64,000 nt of DNA. Source: Tenacibaculum mesophilum (GTDB lineage Bacteria; Bacteroidota; Bacteroidia; Flavobacteriales; Flavobacteriaceae). Location of the stretch: assembly GCF_003867075.1 (NCBI RefSeq), contig NZ_CP032544.1:3032001-3096000 (forward strand), written 5' to 3'. Of this stretch, positions 19,045 through 26,643 are shown piece by piece; within the stretch, counting starts at the first letter, position 1, and each line of letters begins with the position of its first letter. Position numbers and translations under genes: made by a program. Under the pieces are notes generated by a model, which was not told the origin of the DNA, made no database searches, and saw only the letters and a program-made list of their open reading frames with translations.

Positions 19045-19440
19045 TTATTTTTCTGATTGTAATTCTTTGGCGTTCTTTTTATAACCCACAAATAGGTTAA
19101 TCCAAATAATTCTTGAAAGTCTTAATGTAATAGGTGTTAATATTAAAGAAACAACTATTATAGCTATGAAACTATGTAAAATAGATAAGCCAATAAAAAC
19201 TTTAGCAATAATAAAAATAGCAACAAAAAGAGCTACTGCAAGCGCGTAATTTACATACATCGCACCAAAGAAAAAAGAAGGCTCCATCATGTACTTAAAA
19301 TTACATTGAGGACAATTTTCATGTAAAGTAGTTACTTTTTTAGGGTTGAAGTTAAGTTTGTATTTAAAGAAGTCTCCTTCATGACATCGAGGACATTTAC
19401 TATTAAAAATACTATACAATTTACTTCCTTTTCCAAACAT
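19045..19440 (-). CDS. DUF983 family membrane protein
   Basis: 131 residues. An N-terminal zinc-ribbon-like pair (CPRCHEG near 15-21 and CPQCNFKY near 43-50) precedes the family motif MEPSFFFGAMYVNYA and two transmembrane helices (about 58-84 and 88-110). DUF983 proteins are widespread in Bacteroidota and alphaproteobacteria, and their biochemical role is unknown. It is divergent from the ABC-F gene, and the shared 119-bp region holds a 20-bp palindrome. Confidence 0.85.
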   Translation of the reverse strand: MFGKGSKLYSIFNSKCPRCHEGDFFKYKLNFNPKKVTTLHENCPQCNFKYMMEPSFFFGAMYVNYALAVALFVAIFIIAKVFIGLSILHSFIAIIVVSLILTPITLRLSRIIWINLFVGYKKNAKELQSEK

Positions 19441-19517
19441 TTCTTATGGGTATTAAGTTCGATTAACTATTTGCTTTTTGTAAGTTTGTACAAATTTCAA
19501 CAAAAATAAAACTATCG

Positions 19518-19537
19518 TTTGTAACTCTAGTTACAAA
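19518..19537. promoter_or_regulatory. Near-perfect 20-bp palindrome between DUF983 and ABC-F genes
   Basis: TTTGTAACTctAGTTACAAA has 9-bp arms with a 2-bp centre, 22 bp before the ABC-F start. It looks like a dimeric-repressor operator serving one or both divergent genes. No regulator gene is adjacent. Confidence 0.5.
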
Positions 19538-19559
19538 ACTAAAGTAATTTGCTAAAAAT

Positions 19560-21476
19560 ATGTTAAACGTACACGATGTATCAGTTTCATTTATGGGAAC
19601 AGATTTGTTTTCTGGAATCACTTTTAAGTTAATAAAAGGAGACAGAATTGGATTGATTGGAAAAAATGGAGCAGGAAAATCTACCTTATTAAAAGTTTTA
19701 TCAAAAGATATTGAAAGTAGTGGCGGAACACTGGCATTTGATAAAGATGTACGTATAGGGTTTTTACGACAGGATATTGATTTTGTACATGGAAGAACTA
19801 TTTTAGAAGAAGCATACCAAGCATTTACTGAAATTAAAGAAATTGAACTAGAGCTTGATGAAATTAATCGTCAACTAGCAGAAAGAACTGATTATGAAAG
19901 TGAAGCGTATAATCAATTAATTATTGATTTAAACGAGAAAACTGAACGTTACGAGTTACTTGGTGGATATAACTACCAAGGAGAAACCGAAAAGATTTTA
20001 CAAGGGTTAGGTTTTCAACGAGAAGATTTTGATAAGTTAACTGATACTTTTTCTGGAGGTTGGCGTATGCGTATTGAACTTGCAAAACTCCTTCTTCAGA
20101 ATAATGATATTTTATTACTCGATGAGCCCACAAACCACTTAGATATTGAGTCGATTATTTGGTTAGAAAACTTTTTAAAAAACTATGCAGGAGCTATCGT
20201 TTTAGTATCGCACGATAAGATGTTTTTAGATAATGTAACCAATCGTACTATAGAAATTTCGTTAGGTCAAATCTACGATTATAAAAAACCGTACTCTGAG
20301 TTCCTAAAACTGCGAGCAGAGATTAAAGAAAAGCAGCTGCAAACACAGAAAAATCAACAGAAGGAAATAGAACATACCGAAAAATTAATAGAGAAATTCC
20401 GTGCAAAAGCTAGCAAAGCTTCCATGGCACAATCGTTAATTAAAAAGTTAGAAAAAGTAGAACGTATTGAAGTAGACCAAGATGATAATTCAGTAATGAA
20501 TGTTCGTTTTGCTATATCAAAAGAACCTGGTAAAATTATTGTTGAAGCTGAAAATTTAACCAAGAATTACGGAGAAAAAGAGGTCTTAAAAGATGTAAAT
20601 TTATTGATTGAGCGCAATAGTAGAATCGCTTTTGTAGGACAAAACGGACAAGGAAAATCTACCTTGGCCAAAATGATGGTAGGGGAAATTCCGTTTGAAG
20701 GAGACTTAAAACTAGGACACAATGTAGAAATAGGTTACTTTGCACAAAATCAGTCGGAAGAATTACCACCAGAGAAAACGGTGCTAGAAATTATGGAAGA
20801 TGCTGCTACGGATAGTAATAGAATGCGTGTAAGAGACATGTTAGGTTCGTTTTTATTTGGTGGAGAAGCGGTAGATAAAAAAGCCAAAGTACTATCAGGA
20901 GGTGAGCGAAATCGTTTGGCGTTGTGTAAGTTGTTGCTATCGCCATTTAATGTGTTAATAATGGATGAGCCTACCAACCACTTAGATATTGCTTCTAAAA
21001 ATGTGTTGAAAAAAGCACTACAAAATTTTGACGGTACGTTAATCGTCGTATCTCACGACCGTGATTTTTTACAAGGATTAACAACTACGGTTTACGGATT
21101 TAAAGACCGTGAAATAAAAGAATATTTAGGAGATATTGATTATTTCTTAGAGCAACACAAAATGGAAAGTTTGCGCGATGCTGAGAAAAGAACCGTAGTA
21201 ACTAAAGAAAAAGATACTTCTAAAAAAGAAGCCTATCAATTATCAAGAGAGCAAGAAAAAGAATTAAAAAAGTTAAAAAATAAGCTAAATAAAATTGAAA
21301 CACAAATAGCAAATTTAGAGGCTGAAATAGAAAAAATAGATTTAGAATTAGCACAGAACTACGATGAAGTATCTTCACGTCCTAACTTCTTCGAAAACTA
21401 CAAAGCAAAAAAGGCGAAAGTTGATGCACTAATGGAAGAGTGGGAACAAGTTGAGGAGCAGTTAGTTGATTTTTAA
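19560..21476 (+). CDS. ABC-F family ATP-binding protein (Uup-like)
   Basis: 638 residues with two ABC ATPase domains and no membrane segments. Walker A motifs are GKNGAGKST and GQNGQGKST, signatures FSGGW and LSGGE, and Walker B motifs DEPTNHLD in both halves. A charged P-site tRNA interaction linker joins them, and a C-terminal coiled coil (about 560-630) is of the Uup type. ABC-F proteins act on the ribosome in translation or antibiotic protection. Nothing here points to antibiotic protection, so a housekeeping role is more likely. Confidence 0.93.
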   Translation: MLNVHDVSVSFMGTDLFSGITFKLIKGDRIGLIGKNGAGKSTLLKVLSKDIESSGGTLAFDKDVRIGFLRQDIDFVHGRTILEEAYQAFTEIKEIELELDEINRQLAERTDYESEAYNQLIIDLNEKTERYELLGGYNYQGETEKILQGLGFQREDFDKLTDTFSGGWRMRIELAKLLLQNNDILLLDEPTNHLDIESIIWLENFLKNYAGAIVLVSHDKMFLDNVTNRTIEISLGQIYDYKKPYSEFLKLRAEIKEKQLQTQKNQQKEIEHTEKLIEKFRAKASKASMAQSLIKKLEKVERIEVDQDDNSVMNVRFAISKEPGKIIVEAENLTKNYGEKEVLKDVNLLIERNSRIAFVGQNGQGKSTLAKMMVGEIPFEGDLKLGHNVEIGYFAQNQSEELPPEKTVLEIMEDAATDSNRMRVRDMLGSFLFGGEAVDKKAKVLSGGERNRLALCKLLLSPFNVLIMDEPTNHLDIASKNVLKKALQNFDGTLIVVSHDRDFLQGLTTTVYGFKDREIKEYLGDIDYFLEQHKMESLRDAEKRTVVTKEKDTSKKEAYQLSREQEKELKKLKNKLNKIETQIANLEAEIEKIDLELAQNYDEVSSRPNFFENYKAKKAKVDALMEEWEQVEEQLVDF

Positions 21477-21623
21477 TATTAAGAATAAAAGTAAAAACTT
21501 GTTTTAATAACGGTGTGTAATAAGCTACTAAAAGAATCTTTTGCCATAGTAAAAAGTAGTAAATATAAAAGTACGTTGGTTTAAAAAAGTATAAAATTTA
21601 CTTGTTTTTTACCTCAGTTCTTT

Positions 21624-21633
21624 GTTGCCAGTA
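21624..21633. repeat. 3' boundary box of the 210-aa cassette
   Basis: Plus-strand GTTGCCAGTA followed by GTTT lies 9 bp past the stop codon. Its inverse lies at 22283-22292, just upstream of the same gene. A weaker inverted repeat (AGTAAAT/ATTTACT, about 21557-21603) lies beyond it and may be a degenerate attC-like remnant. Confidence 0.55.
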
Positions 21634-21642
21634 GTTTTTTAT

Positions 21643-22275
21643 TCATAAGTGACTTAAATTCAATTCCATTATGTTGGTTAAAGTATCTACTTTGAAATAA
21701 AACGGTTCAGCTCTATTTATTTCGTTGTTATTATGTTCAAAATTAAATCCACTATCGTATTTTTTCCACGAGCCTTTGTTCGATTCCAGTTCCGTACTTT
21801 TTAGAATTTGTTCTACAATTTTTTTCTCGTCAGATTGTTTGTATTCGATTGTCAGTCCGATTGAATAATCAGAATCAAAAGCTCCTTCTGTGTGTTCAAT
21901 AAGATTTTCCAAAACCTTAAAATCTTCTGGGATAATTAAGTCTGTTTTTTCTTCAATTAACGGTTCAATTCTGTCCAAAGCTAATTCTCCATCAGGTTTG
22001 TTCATTATTCCAGCAAACATATATGCCATAAATCCAAAGAACAAAATTGGTACTGCCAAAAATGATAATTGAAAAAATCCAATTAAGATTCTTCTTTTGA
22101 AAAATTGCAAAACCGATGAAATTAGTAATACAAATCCAAAAAATATGAGAAGATAAAATCCGAAATCGGTATTTGGAAAAATCGCTCCACTAATAAAAAG
22201 AATAATAGAAATTCCGAAAAGCAATATTGGAATCCTCCATTTTGTAACTAAATATTTCTTTAAAATTTCGGTCAT
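21643..22275 (-). CDS. Hypothetical three-helix membrane protein (cassette gene)
   Basis: 210 residues, family not recognised. Three hydrophobic helices (about 14-32, 38-57 and 65-90) are followed by a soluble domain of ~120 residues with a charged alpha/beta pattern (PLIEEKTDLIIPEDFKVLENLIEH, later IGLTIEYKQSDEKKIVEQIL). The soluble half probably lies on one face of the inner membrane. Its ATG is only 8 bp from the GTTGCCAGTA box, so the cassette supplies almost no leader. There is no promoter of its own. Its word use differs mildly from the neighbouring housekeeping genes. Confidence 0.75.
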   Translation of the reverse strand: MTEILKKYLVTKWRIPILLFGISIILFISGAIFPNTDFGFYLLIFFGFVLLISSVLQFFKRRILIGFFQLSFLAVPILFFGFMAYMFAGIMNKPDGELALDRIEPLIEEKTDLIIPEDFKVLENLIEHTEGAFDSDYSIGLTIEYKQSDEKKIVEQILKSTELESNKGSWKKYDSGFNFEHNNNEINRAEPFYFKVDTLTNIMELNLSHL

Positions 22276-22282
22276 TTTAAAT

Positions 22283-22485
22283 TACTGGCAACGGTCTAGG
22301 CTATGAGTAGTGCGGGATTTCAGAGCCGAAAACTTTCGGTTTGGTACGGACGGTAGCCAAAGCTACGCTTTGCGTTTTACCTTTTATTTTTCCGAAAACG
22401 TCAAAGCGTAGCTTTGGCGGAATGGAAGCCCGAAACTTCGATTTAGCACTTAAACCCGCATTACTTATAGCCATTGTTAGCACAC
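22283..22485 (-). repeat. attC-like imperfect hairpin between the two cassette genes
   Basis: On the minus strand it runs from GTGTGCTAAC (R''-like, 22485-22476) to GTTGCCAGTA (R'-like, 22292-22283). An 18-bp stem (22455-22472 with 22299-22316) has two mismatches. Unpaired spacers of 3 and 6 nt separate it from the boxes. Inside is a perfect 17-bp stem (22356-22372 with 22402-22418, core AAAGCTACGCTTT). The asymmetric spacers and long terminal stem recall integron attC sites folded as single strands. Confidence 0.6.
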
Positions 22486-22492
22486 GTTTTTT

Positions 22493-24253
22493 TTATTCAA
22501 CAGTTTCTTCGGTCAGCAATATTTTACTGAACTCTTCTGTCAACAATTTTTCCCTTTCTTCAAAGAATTCGATAAAATTTTCAAAGTCCAATTCTACGTT
22601 CGGAATGTAATGGACTTCTTTAAATTGGTCTTGATTTCTTTGGTCTGGATAAATTTTGTTTAACCAAATTTTAAATTCAATATCCTTTTTCTCAATGTTT
22701 GGAATTGCTCCGATTAATTGCAGATTTCCGATGTAGTTGAACCAATCATAAAACGTTTCAATATCTTCTTCCGAAATTCCACGTTTTCGCAATTTTGCTT
22801 TTGTAAAAAGACTTTTTGGGAATATATGGTCAATATGGAATTGATTGCTGTAATCTAATTGAGGATAAAGCAATGATAAAATTGAAAACGTAAATCCTTG
22901 TCCGTATTTGTAATGTGTCAAATTTTCGATGTCTTCTGTCGAGAAGAGCAATGATTTGGTTGTTCCTTTAAACTTGTCAATTATTAATTCTGTCGGGAAA
23001 TTATCGTGGTTTTCAAGAATTATTTTTCTAATTGGTCTTAAAACGTTGTCAGGTTGTCCACTAAATGCTCTTTTGACAAGTGAAAGAATTAACCACTTCT
23101 TAATTTTCTCTTTGTCCGCTAAATTTTTTGTTGAAGTTGGATAGCTATCAGTTGCTCCGATTTTATACAGATAGTATGCAATTGGAATGATAGCATTGTT
23201 AGAAGTTAAAGTTTCTCGGTTGTAGCCAAAACTTGAAACAAGTTTCACAGCTATTCTGATTGCACTTGTAAGAGCATCCCAATTCTGCTCAATTTTGAGC
23301 ATATTGGCTTTGTTGAAGTTATCTACTTTAAATGCAAAATCTGAAAATTCATTAATTACGAGACTTGATTTTAGTACAAAATCTTTATTAAAGTTAAAAC
23401 CACCACCAATATCGTTTATTTCATCTACAAACTTTATTATTTCTTCCCTTGCGTCTTTTTCTTCCCATTGAGCCGTTGCGATAGACAGTAAAAGGTCTGA
23501 ATAACTCAAAACAGTTCCACCGCTGTTAATTCTAATGAAGATGTTAAGCACCTTATCCAAAGATTGACTTTGTTCCTTGTAGTAGCTTATCAAAGGCGTT
23601 ATGTGAATGACGTTATGAAGTTTGAACAAGGCGTTATTTGCAAATTCTGCCTGTTCGGGCGTGTAATTTTGAAATATTTGATTTCTTATTAGGTATGAAT
23701 TTACTTCTCCTGGCTCTTTTAAATTTAAAATGTCGCCAACTCTAAACCAATAACTGTTCTCGTCATTTTCTGATGCTTCTTCGTCTGTCAAGAAGGTAAA
23801 ATCATATTCAAGTTCGGAATCTTCTGATTTGCCTACTAAATTTAGATAGAGTTTTTTCTTTGGATATGCTAAATCATTATCCCATCTTTTTCGAGGTAAT
23901 TTTTCTGCAAAACTCCCTTTTAATGCAATGTAAATTGAAGTTAATCTTTGTTGTCCGTCTAAAATTGCGGTAATTCCTTCTTCTCCGCTAACGTCAGCTT
24001 TTGAATTGTGTCGTCTGTCTCTTTCGTGAAATTCTCGTAGAAACTCGTAAAATTCATAATCGTTCACACTTTCTTTGTCCACTTGCCAAAACAGAAAGGA
24101 ACTTATCGGATAATTTCGCATTATACTGTCAAACAGTCTTTCAATTTGGTAGGTATTCCAAACAAATTCTCTTTGGATTGCTGGAAGTAAGTATTTTTTC
24201 TTGTGGATGCTATTTACAACATCCGATATTTTCAAAGCTGTTTCGTATGACAT
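22493..24253 (-). CDS. DUF262-HNH protein, GmrSD/BrxU-like nuclease (cassette gene)
   Basis: 586 residues. The N-terminal DUF262 (GmrS-like) domain has the nucleotide-site motif DGQQR at 99-103. The C-terminal DUF1524-like HNH domain has HIDH at 473-476 followed by the IGNLQLI helix. The fused order matches single-chain GmrSD type IV restriction enzymes, which cut modified phage DNA and use nucleotides. No methylase or specificity subunit is nearby, as expected for type IV. It lies between inverted GTTAGCACAC boxes with only 37 bp upstream, so a cassette promoter is not evident. Defence function is inferred from the family. Confidence 0.85.
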   Translation of the reverse strand: MSYETALKISDVVNSIHKKKYLLPAIQREFVWNTYQIERLFDSIMRNYPISSFLFWQVDKESVNDYEFYEFLREFHERDRRHNSKADVSGEEGITAILDGQQRLTSIYIALKGSFAEKLPRKRWDNDLAYPKKKLYLNLVGKSEDSELEYDFTFLTDEEASENDENSYWFRVGDILNLKEPGEVNSYLIRNQIFQNYTPEQAEFANNALFKLHNVIHITPLISYYKEQSQSLDKVLNIFIRINSGGTVLSYSDLLLSIATAQWEEKDAREEIIKFVDEINDIGGGFNFNKDFVLKSSLVINEFSDFAFKVDNFNKANMLKIEQNWDALTSAIRIAVKLVSSFGYNRETLTSNNAIIPIAYYLYKIGATDSYPTSTKNLADKEKIKKWLILSLVKRAFSGQPDNVLRPIRKIILENHDNFPTELIIDKFKGTTKSLLFSTEDIENLTHYKYGQGFTFSILSLLYPQLDYSNQFHIDHIFPKSLFTKAKLRKRGISEEDIETFYDWFNYIGNLQLIGAIPNIEKKDIEFKIWLNKIYPDQRNQDQFKEVHYIPNVELDFENFIEFFEEREKLLTEEFSKILLTEETVE

Positions 24254-24511
24254 TTCTATTTCTGTTGGTTTTGTTCAAATGTGTGCTAACTAGTTTATAT
24301 GCGTAATAAAATTACTTATATATTCCTTTTACGGTAGGATATGCGTAACTTTTAGCAATTTTATTAACACTTTCAAATATAAAGAAATAAGATAAAAAGG
24401 GTAACTTTTTTATCGGGATTATAAACGAAGTCTAATAGGGGTTGTCTTCCCTTTCAGTAATAGGAGCAACTTTAAACAAGTTGACACACTTTATTGAATA
24501 GTCTCCTTATT
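24254..24511. other. Non-coding right flank of the cassette region
   Basis: The cassette-end box GTGTGCTAAC is at 24281-24290. Beyond it, ATATGCGTAA occurs twice (24298-24307 and 24349-24358). TTACTTATATATTCC pairs imperfectly with GGATATGCGTAA to make a small hairpin. It could be what remains of the preceding recombination site. The rest, to 24511, is AT-rich, and I see no gene in it. Confidence 0.4.
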
Positions 24512-24742
24512 GGGTCGCTGATATTACGGCGTGCTCCGAAGACACCGCGGCATACTCCGAAGACACCGCGGCATGGGTCGCTGATATCACGGCGTGCTCC
24601 GAAGACACCGCGGCAAGGGTCGCTGATATTACGGCATGCTCCGTTGACACTGCGGCATGGGTCGCTGATATCACGGCACGCTCCGAAGACACCACGGCAT
24701 GGGTCGCTGATATTACGGCATGCTCCGAAGACACCACGGCAC
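24512..24742. repeat. GC-rich minisatellite, eleven 21-bp units
   Basis: Two related 21-bp monomers, A (GGGTCGCTGATATTACGGC..) and B (GCTCCGAAGACACCGCGGC..), both ending in CGGC plus two bases. They run A-B-B-A-B-A-B-A-B-A-B with no gaps, giving exactly 231 bp and a 42-bp higher-order period. The array is far more GC-rich than its surroundings. Because 21 is a multiple of 3, open frames exist on both strands, but they have no plausible start site. It lies between the cassette insert and the ACC deaminase-like gene. Function unknown. Confidence 0.95.
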
Positions 24743-24833
24743 GATTAGTTAATACTTTTCACTACTATGTTGTTATTTTTTTTAAAAATTACCATTGGTA
24801 TAGTAGGGGATAAACTAAAATAGATTAAAGGCT

Positions 24834-24841
24834 TATTTTTG
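24834..24841 (+). promoter_or_regulatory. Promoter -7 element of the ACC deaminase-like gene
   Basis: TATTTTTG matches TAnnTTTG exactly, 18 bp before the ATG at 24860. No clear -33 box is visible. Confidence 0.5.
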
Positions 24842-24859
24842 CATTGATAACTTTTTAAA

Positions 24860-25801
24860 ATGCTGTTTAAACTAGAAATTCCCATACCAGAAAACCAACA
24901 AATTCACTTACCTATTTTAACAACAAAAGAGGTTGAACTTTTTATAAAAAGAGAAGATACTATTCATCCATTCGTTTCAGGCAATAAATTCAGAAAACTG
25001 AAGTATAATATTGCAGAAGCAAAACAACAAAAAAAAGAAATCTTATTAACTTTTGGAGGCGCTTTTTCAAACCATATTGCAGCTACTGCTGCTGCAGGAA
25101 AAATGGCAGGTTTTAAAACAATAGGAATTATTAGAGGTGATGAACTTGGAAAGGATGTAGCCAAAACACTTTTACAAAACGAAACCTTGAGAAAAGCTTA
25201 CGAAAGTGGTATGCAATTTAAGTTTATTACTAGAGAAGCCTACCGAAGTAAAACATCTGAAGAATTTATTAATCAGTTAAAAAAAGAATTTGGTAATTTT
25301 TACCTAATTCCTGAAGGAGGAACAAATGCTTTAGCTGTAAAAGGTTGCGAGGAGATTTTAACAAATGAAGATGAAAAATTCAATTATATTTGCTGCGCAG
25401 TAGGTACTGGAGGAACGATTTCTGGATTGATAAATTCGGCCAAAAAGAATCAAAAGGTAATTGGGTTTCCTGCACTAAAAGGTGATTTCTTAGCAGAAGA
25501 AATAACACCTTATGCAAAAGAAAGTAAAAATTGGAACTTGCAAACCAACTATCATTTTGGAGGTTACGGAAAATATACTGAAGAGTTAATCCGTTTTATA
25601 AATGAATTTAAAGGGCAAACAGGTATTTTATTAGATCCAGTTTATACAGCGAAAATGTTATTTGGAATACTAGATTTAGTAGCAAGAGATATGTTTTCGA
25701 AAAACAGTAAAATACTAGTAATTCATACAGGAGGTTTACAAGGAATAGCAGGAGTAAACCAGAAATTAAAGAATAAAAATAAAGAGTTAATAAAGGTTTA
25801 A
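24860..25801 (+). CDS. PLP-dependent D-cysteine desulfhydrase / ACC deaminase family enzyme
   Basis: 313 residues of fold-type II PLP enzymes. The PLP lysine is Lys43 in SGNKFRKLKYN. The next conserved block is TFGGAFSNHIAATAAAG, and the phosphate-binding loop is GTGGTISG. The family holds ACC deaminases and D-cysteine desulfhydrases; the short length and flavobacterial context favour D-cysteine desulfhydrase-like activity, not certain. Its stop codon shares a base with the start of the glucosaminidase gene, so the two are coupled. Confidence 0.88.
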   Translation: MLFKLEIPIPENQQIHLPILTTKEVELFIKREDTIHPFVSGNKFRKLKYNIAEAKQQKKEILLTFGGAFSNHIAATAAAGKMAGFKTIGIIRGDELGKDVAKTLLQNETLRKAYESGMQFKFITREAYRSKTSEEFINQLKKEFGNFYLIPEGGTNALAVKGCEEILTNEDEKFNYICCAVGTGGTISGLINSAKKNQKVIGFPALKGDFLAEEITPYAKESKNWNLQTNYHFGGYGKYTEELIRFINEFKGQTGILLDPVYTAKMLFGILDLVARDMFSKNSKILVIHTGGLQGIAGVNQKLKNKNKELIKV

Positions 25802-26595
25802 TGAAAATAAAGGTAGTTTTTTTAGTAGTTTGTGCGGCAATATTTACAAGTTGCGGGTCGGGTAAAAATGTGGTAAAAAATACACCAAAAGAGGTGGTTT
25901 TAGAACCTAGAGAAGAAAAAATGCCTGAGTTACCACAGTTAGAGCAAATACAAAAGCCAATATCAACAACTACAAACCATACCGAGGCCTATATTCAAAA
26001 ATTTGCACCAATTGCAGTGAAGAAAATGCACGAACATGGTATTCCTGCTAGTATTACCTTAGCGCAAGGAGTATTGGAATCGGGGAGTGGAAGAAGCCCT
26101 TTAGCTCGAAGATCAAACAATCACTTTGGCATTAAATGTCATAGAGGTTGGCAAGGTAATAGTGTAACTCATGATGATGATGAAAAAGGAGAATGTTTTA
26201 GAAAATATAAATACCCTGAAACTTCGTATGAAGATCACTCACAGTTTTTACTAACTCGTAAACGATATGCAAGTTTATTTAGATTAAGGCATACAGATTA
26301 TAAAGGTTGGGCATACGGGTTAAAAAGAGCAGGATATGCAACGGACAGAAAATATCCTCAAAAATTAATTTCTATTATTACAAAGTATAACTTAGATAAA
26401 TACGATCGAGTTAGAAGAGATGGTTCTTTAGCAGTAAAAACGCCAACGTATAAAACAACTTCACATAAAGTTCAAAAAGGAGATACGCTATACTCTATAT
26501 CAAGAAGATATAATGTTTCGGTACAACAATTGAAAAAGATGAACGGTTTAAGTGATAATAACATTAGTATTGGGCAAGATCTATTGGTAAAATAA
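25801..26595 (+). CDS. Glucosaminidase-LysM lipoprotein (peptidoglycan hydrolase)
   Basis: 264 residues. A lipobox (FTSC, Cys18) indicates a lipoprotein. A short linker leads to a GH73-type glucosaminidase domain (about 60-200; ASITLAQGVLESGSGRSPLA with its catalytic-type Glu, then NNHFGIKCH). A C-terminal LysM (about 218-262, HKVQKGDTLYSISRRYNVS) binds peptidoglycan. It probably trims cell-wall glycan from the outer-membrane side. Its ATG overlaps the upstream stop as TAATG. Confidence 0.92.
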   Translation: MKIKVVFLVVCAAIFTSCGSGKNVVKNTPKEVVLEPREEKMPELPQLEQIQKPISTTTNHTEAYIQKFAPIAVKKMHEHGIPASITLAQGVLESGSGRSPLARRSNNHFGIKCHRGWQGNSVTHDDDEKGECFRKYKYPETSYEDHSQFLLTRKRYASLFRLRHTDYKGWAYGLKRAGYATDRKYPQKLISIITKYNLDKYDRVRRDGSLAVKTPTYKTTSHKVQKGDTLYSISRRYNVSVQQLKKMNGLSDNNISIGQDLLVK

Positions 26596-26597
26596 AA

Positions 26598-26620
26598 AAA
26601 GCGGAGTTTTACTCCGCTTT
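26598..26620 (+). terminator. Terminator after the glucosaminidase gene
   Basis: A 10-bp stem (26598-26607 with 26611-26620, core GCGGAGT) with a 3-nt loop and flanking A/T-runs. It lies between convergent genes and may also serve the VWA gene. Confidence 0.8.
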
Positions 26621-26643
26621 AACTAACCAAACCCCAATTAAAA

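Larger units (their letters stand above)
21624..24290 (-). mobile_element. Putative two-cassette array with integron-like boundaries
   Basis: Two minus-strand genes are each enclosed by a private inverted repeat. The first (24281-24290 and 22476-22485) uses GTTAGCACAC, and the second (22283-22292 and 21624-21633) uses GTTGCCAGTA. Each extends with a purine mismatch at position 11 and then TTT. The cassettes are about 1.8 kb and 0.67 kb, nearly filled by their genes, in the same orientation. A ~200-bp hairpin separates them. In integrons, a cassette's 5' R' box complements its own 3' R'' box, as seen here. The boxes do not fit canonical GTTRRRY, and no integrase lies in the window. Integron-like identity is inference. 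Confidence 0.5.

Noticed and set aside
21624..24290. Canonical class of integron
   Set aside because: Boxes do not fit GTTRRRY/RYYYAAC, and no intI gene or attI is seen, so only an integron-like claim is made.
24512..24742. CRISPR array
   Set aside because: Units are contiguous with no unique spacers, and there are no cas genes in the window.
24494..24748. Open frames on both strands across the minisatellite (84 and 76 residues)
   Set aside because: They exist only because the 21-bp unit is a multiple of three. There is no ribosome-binding site, and the composition is unlike local genes.
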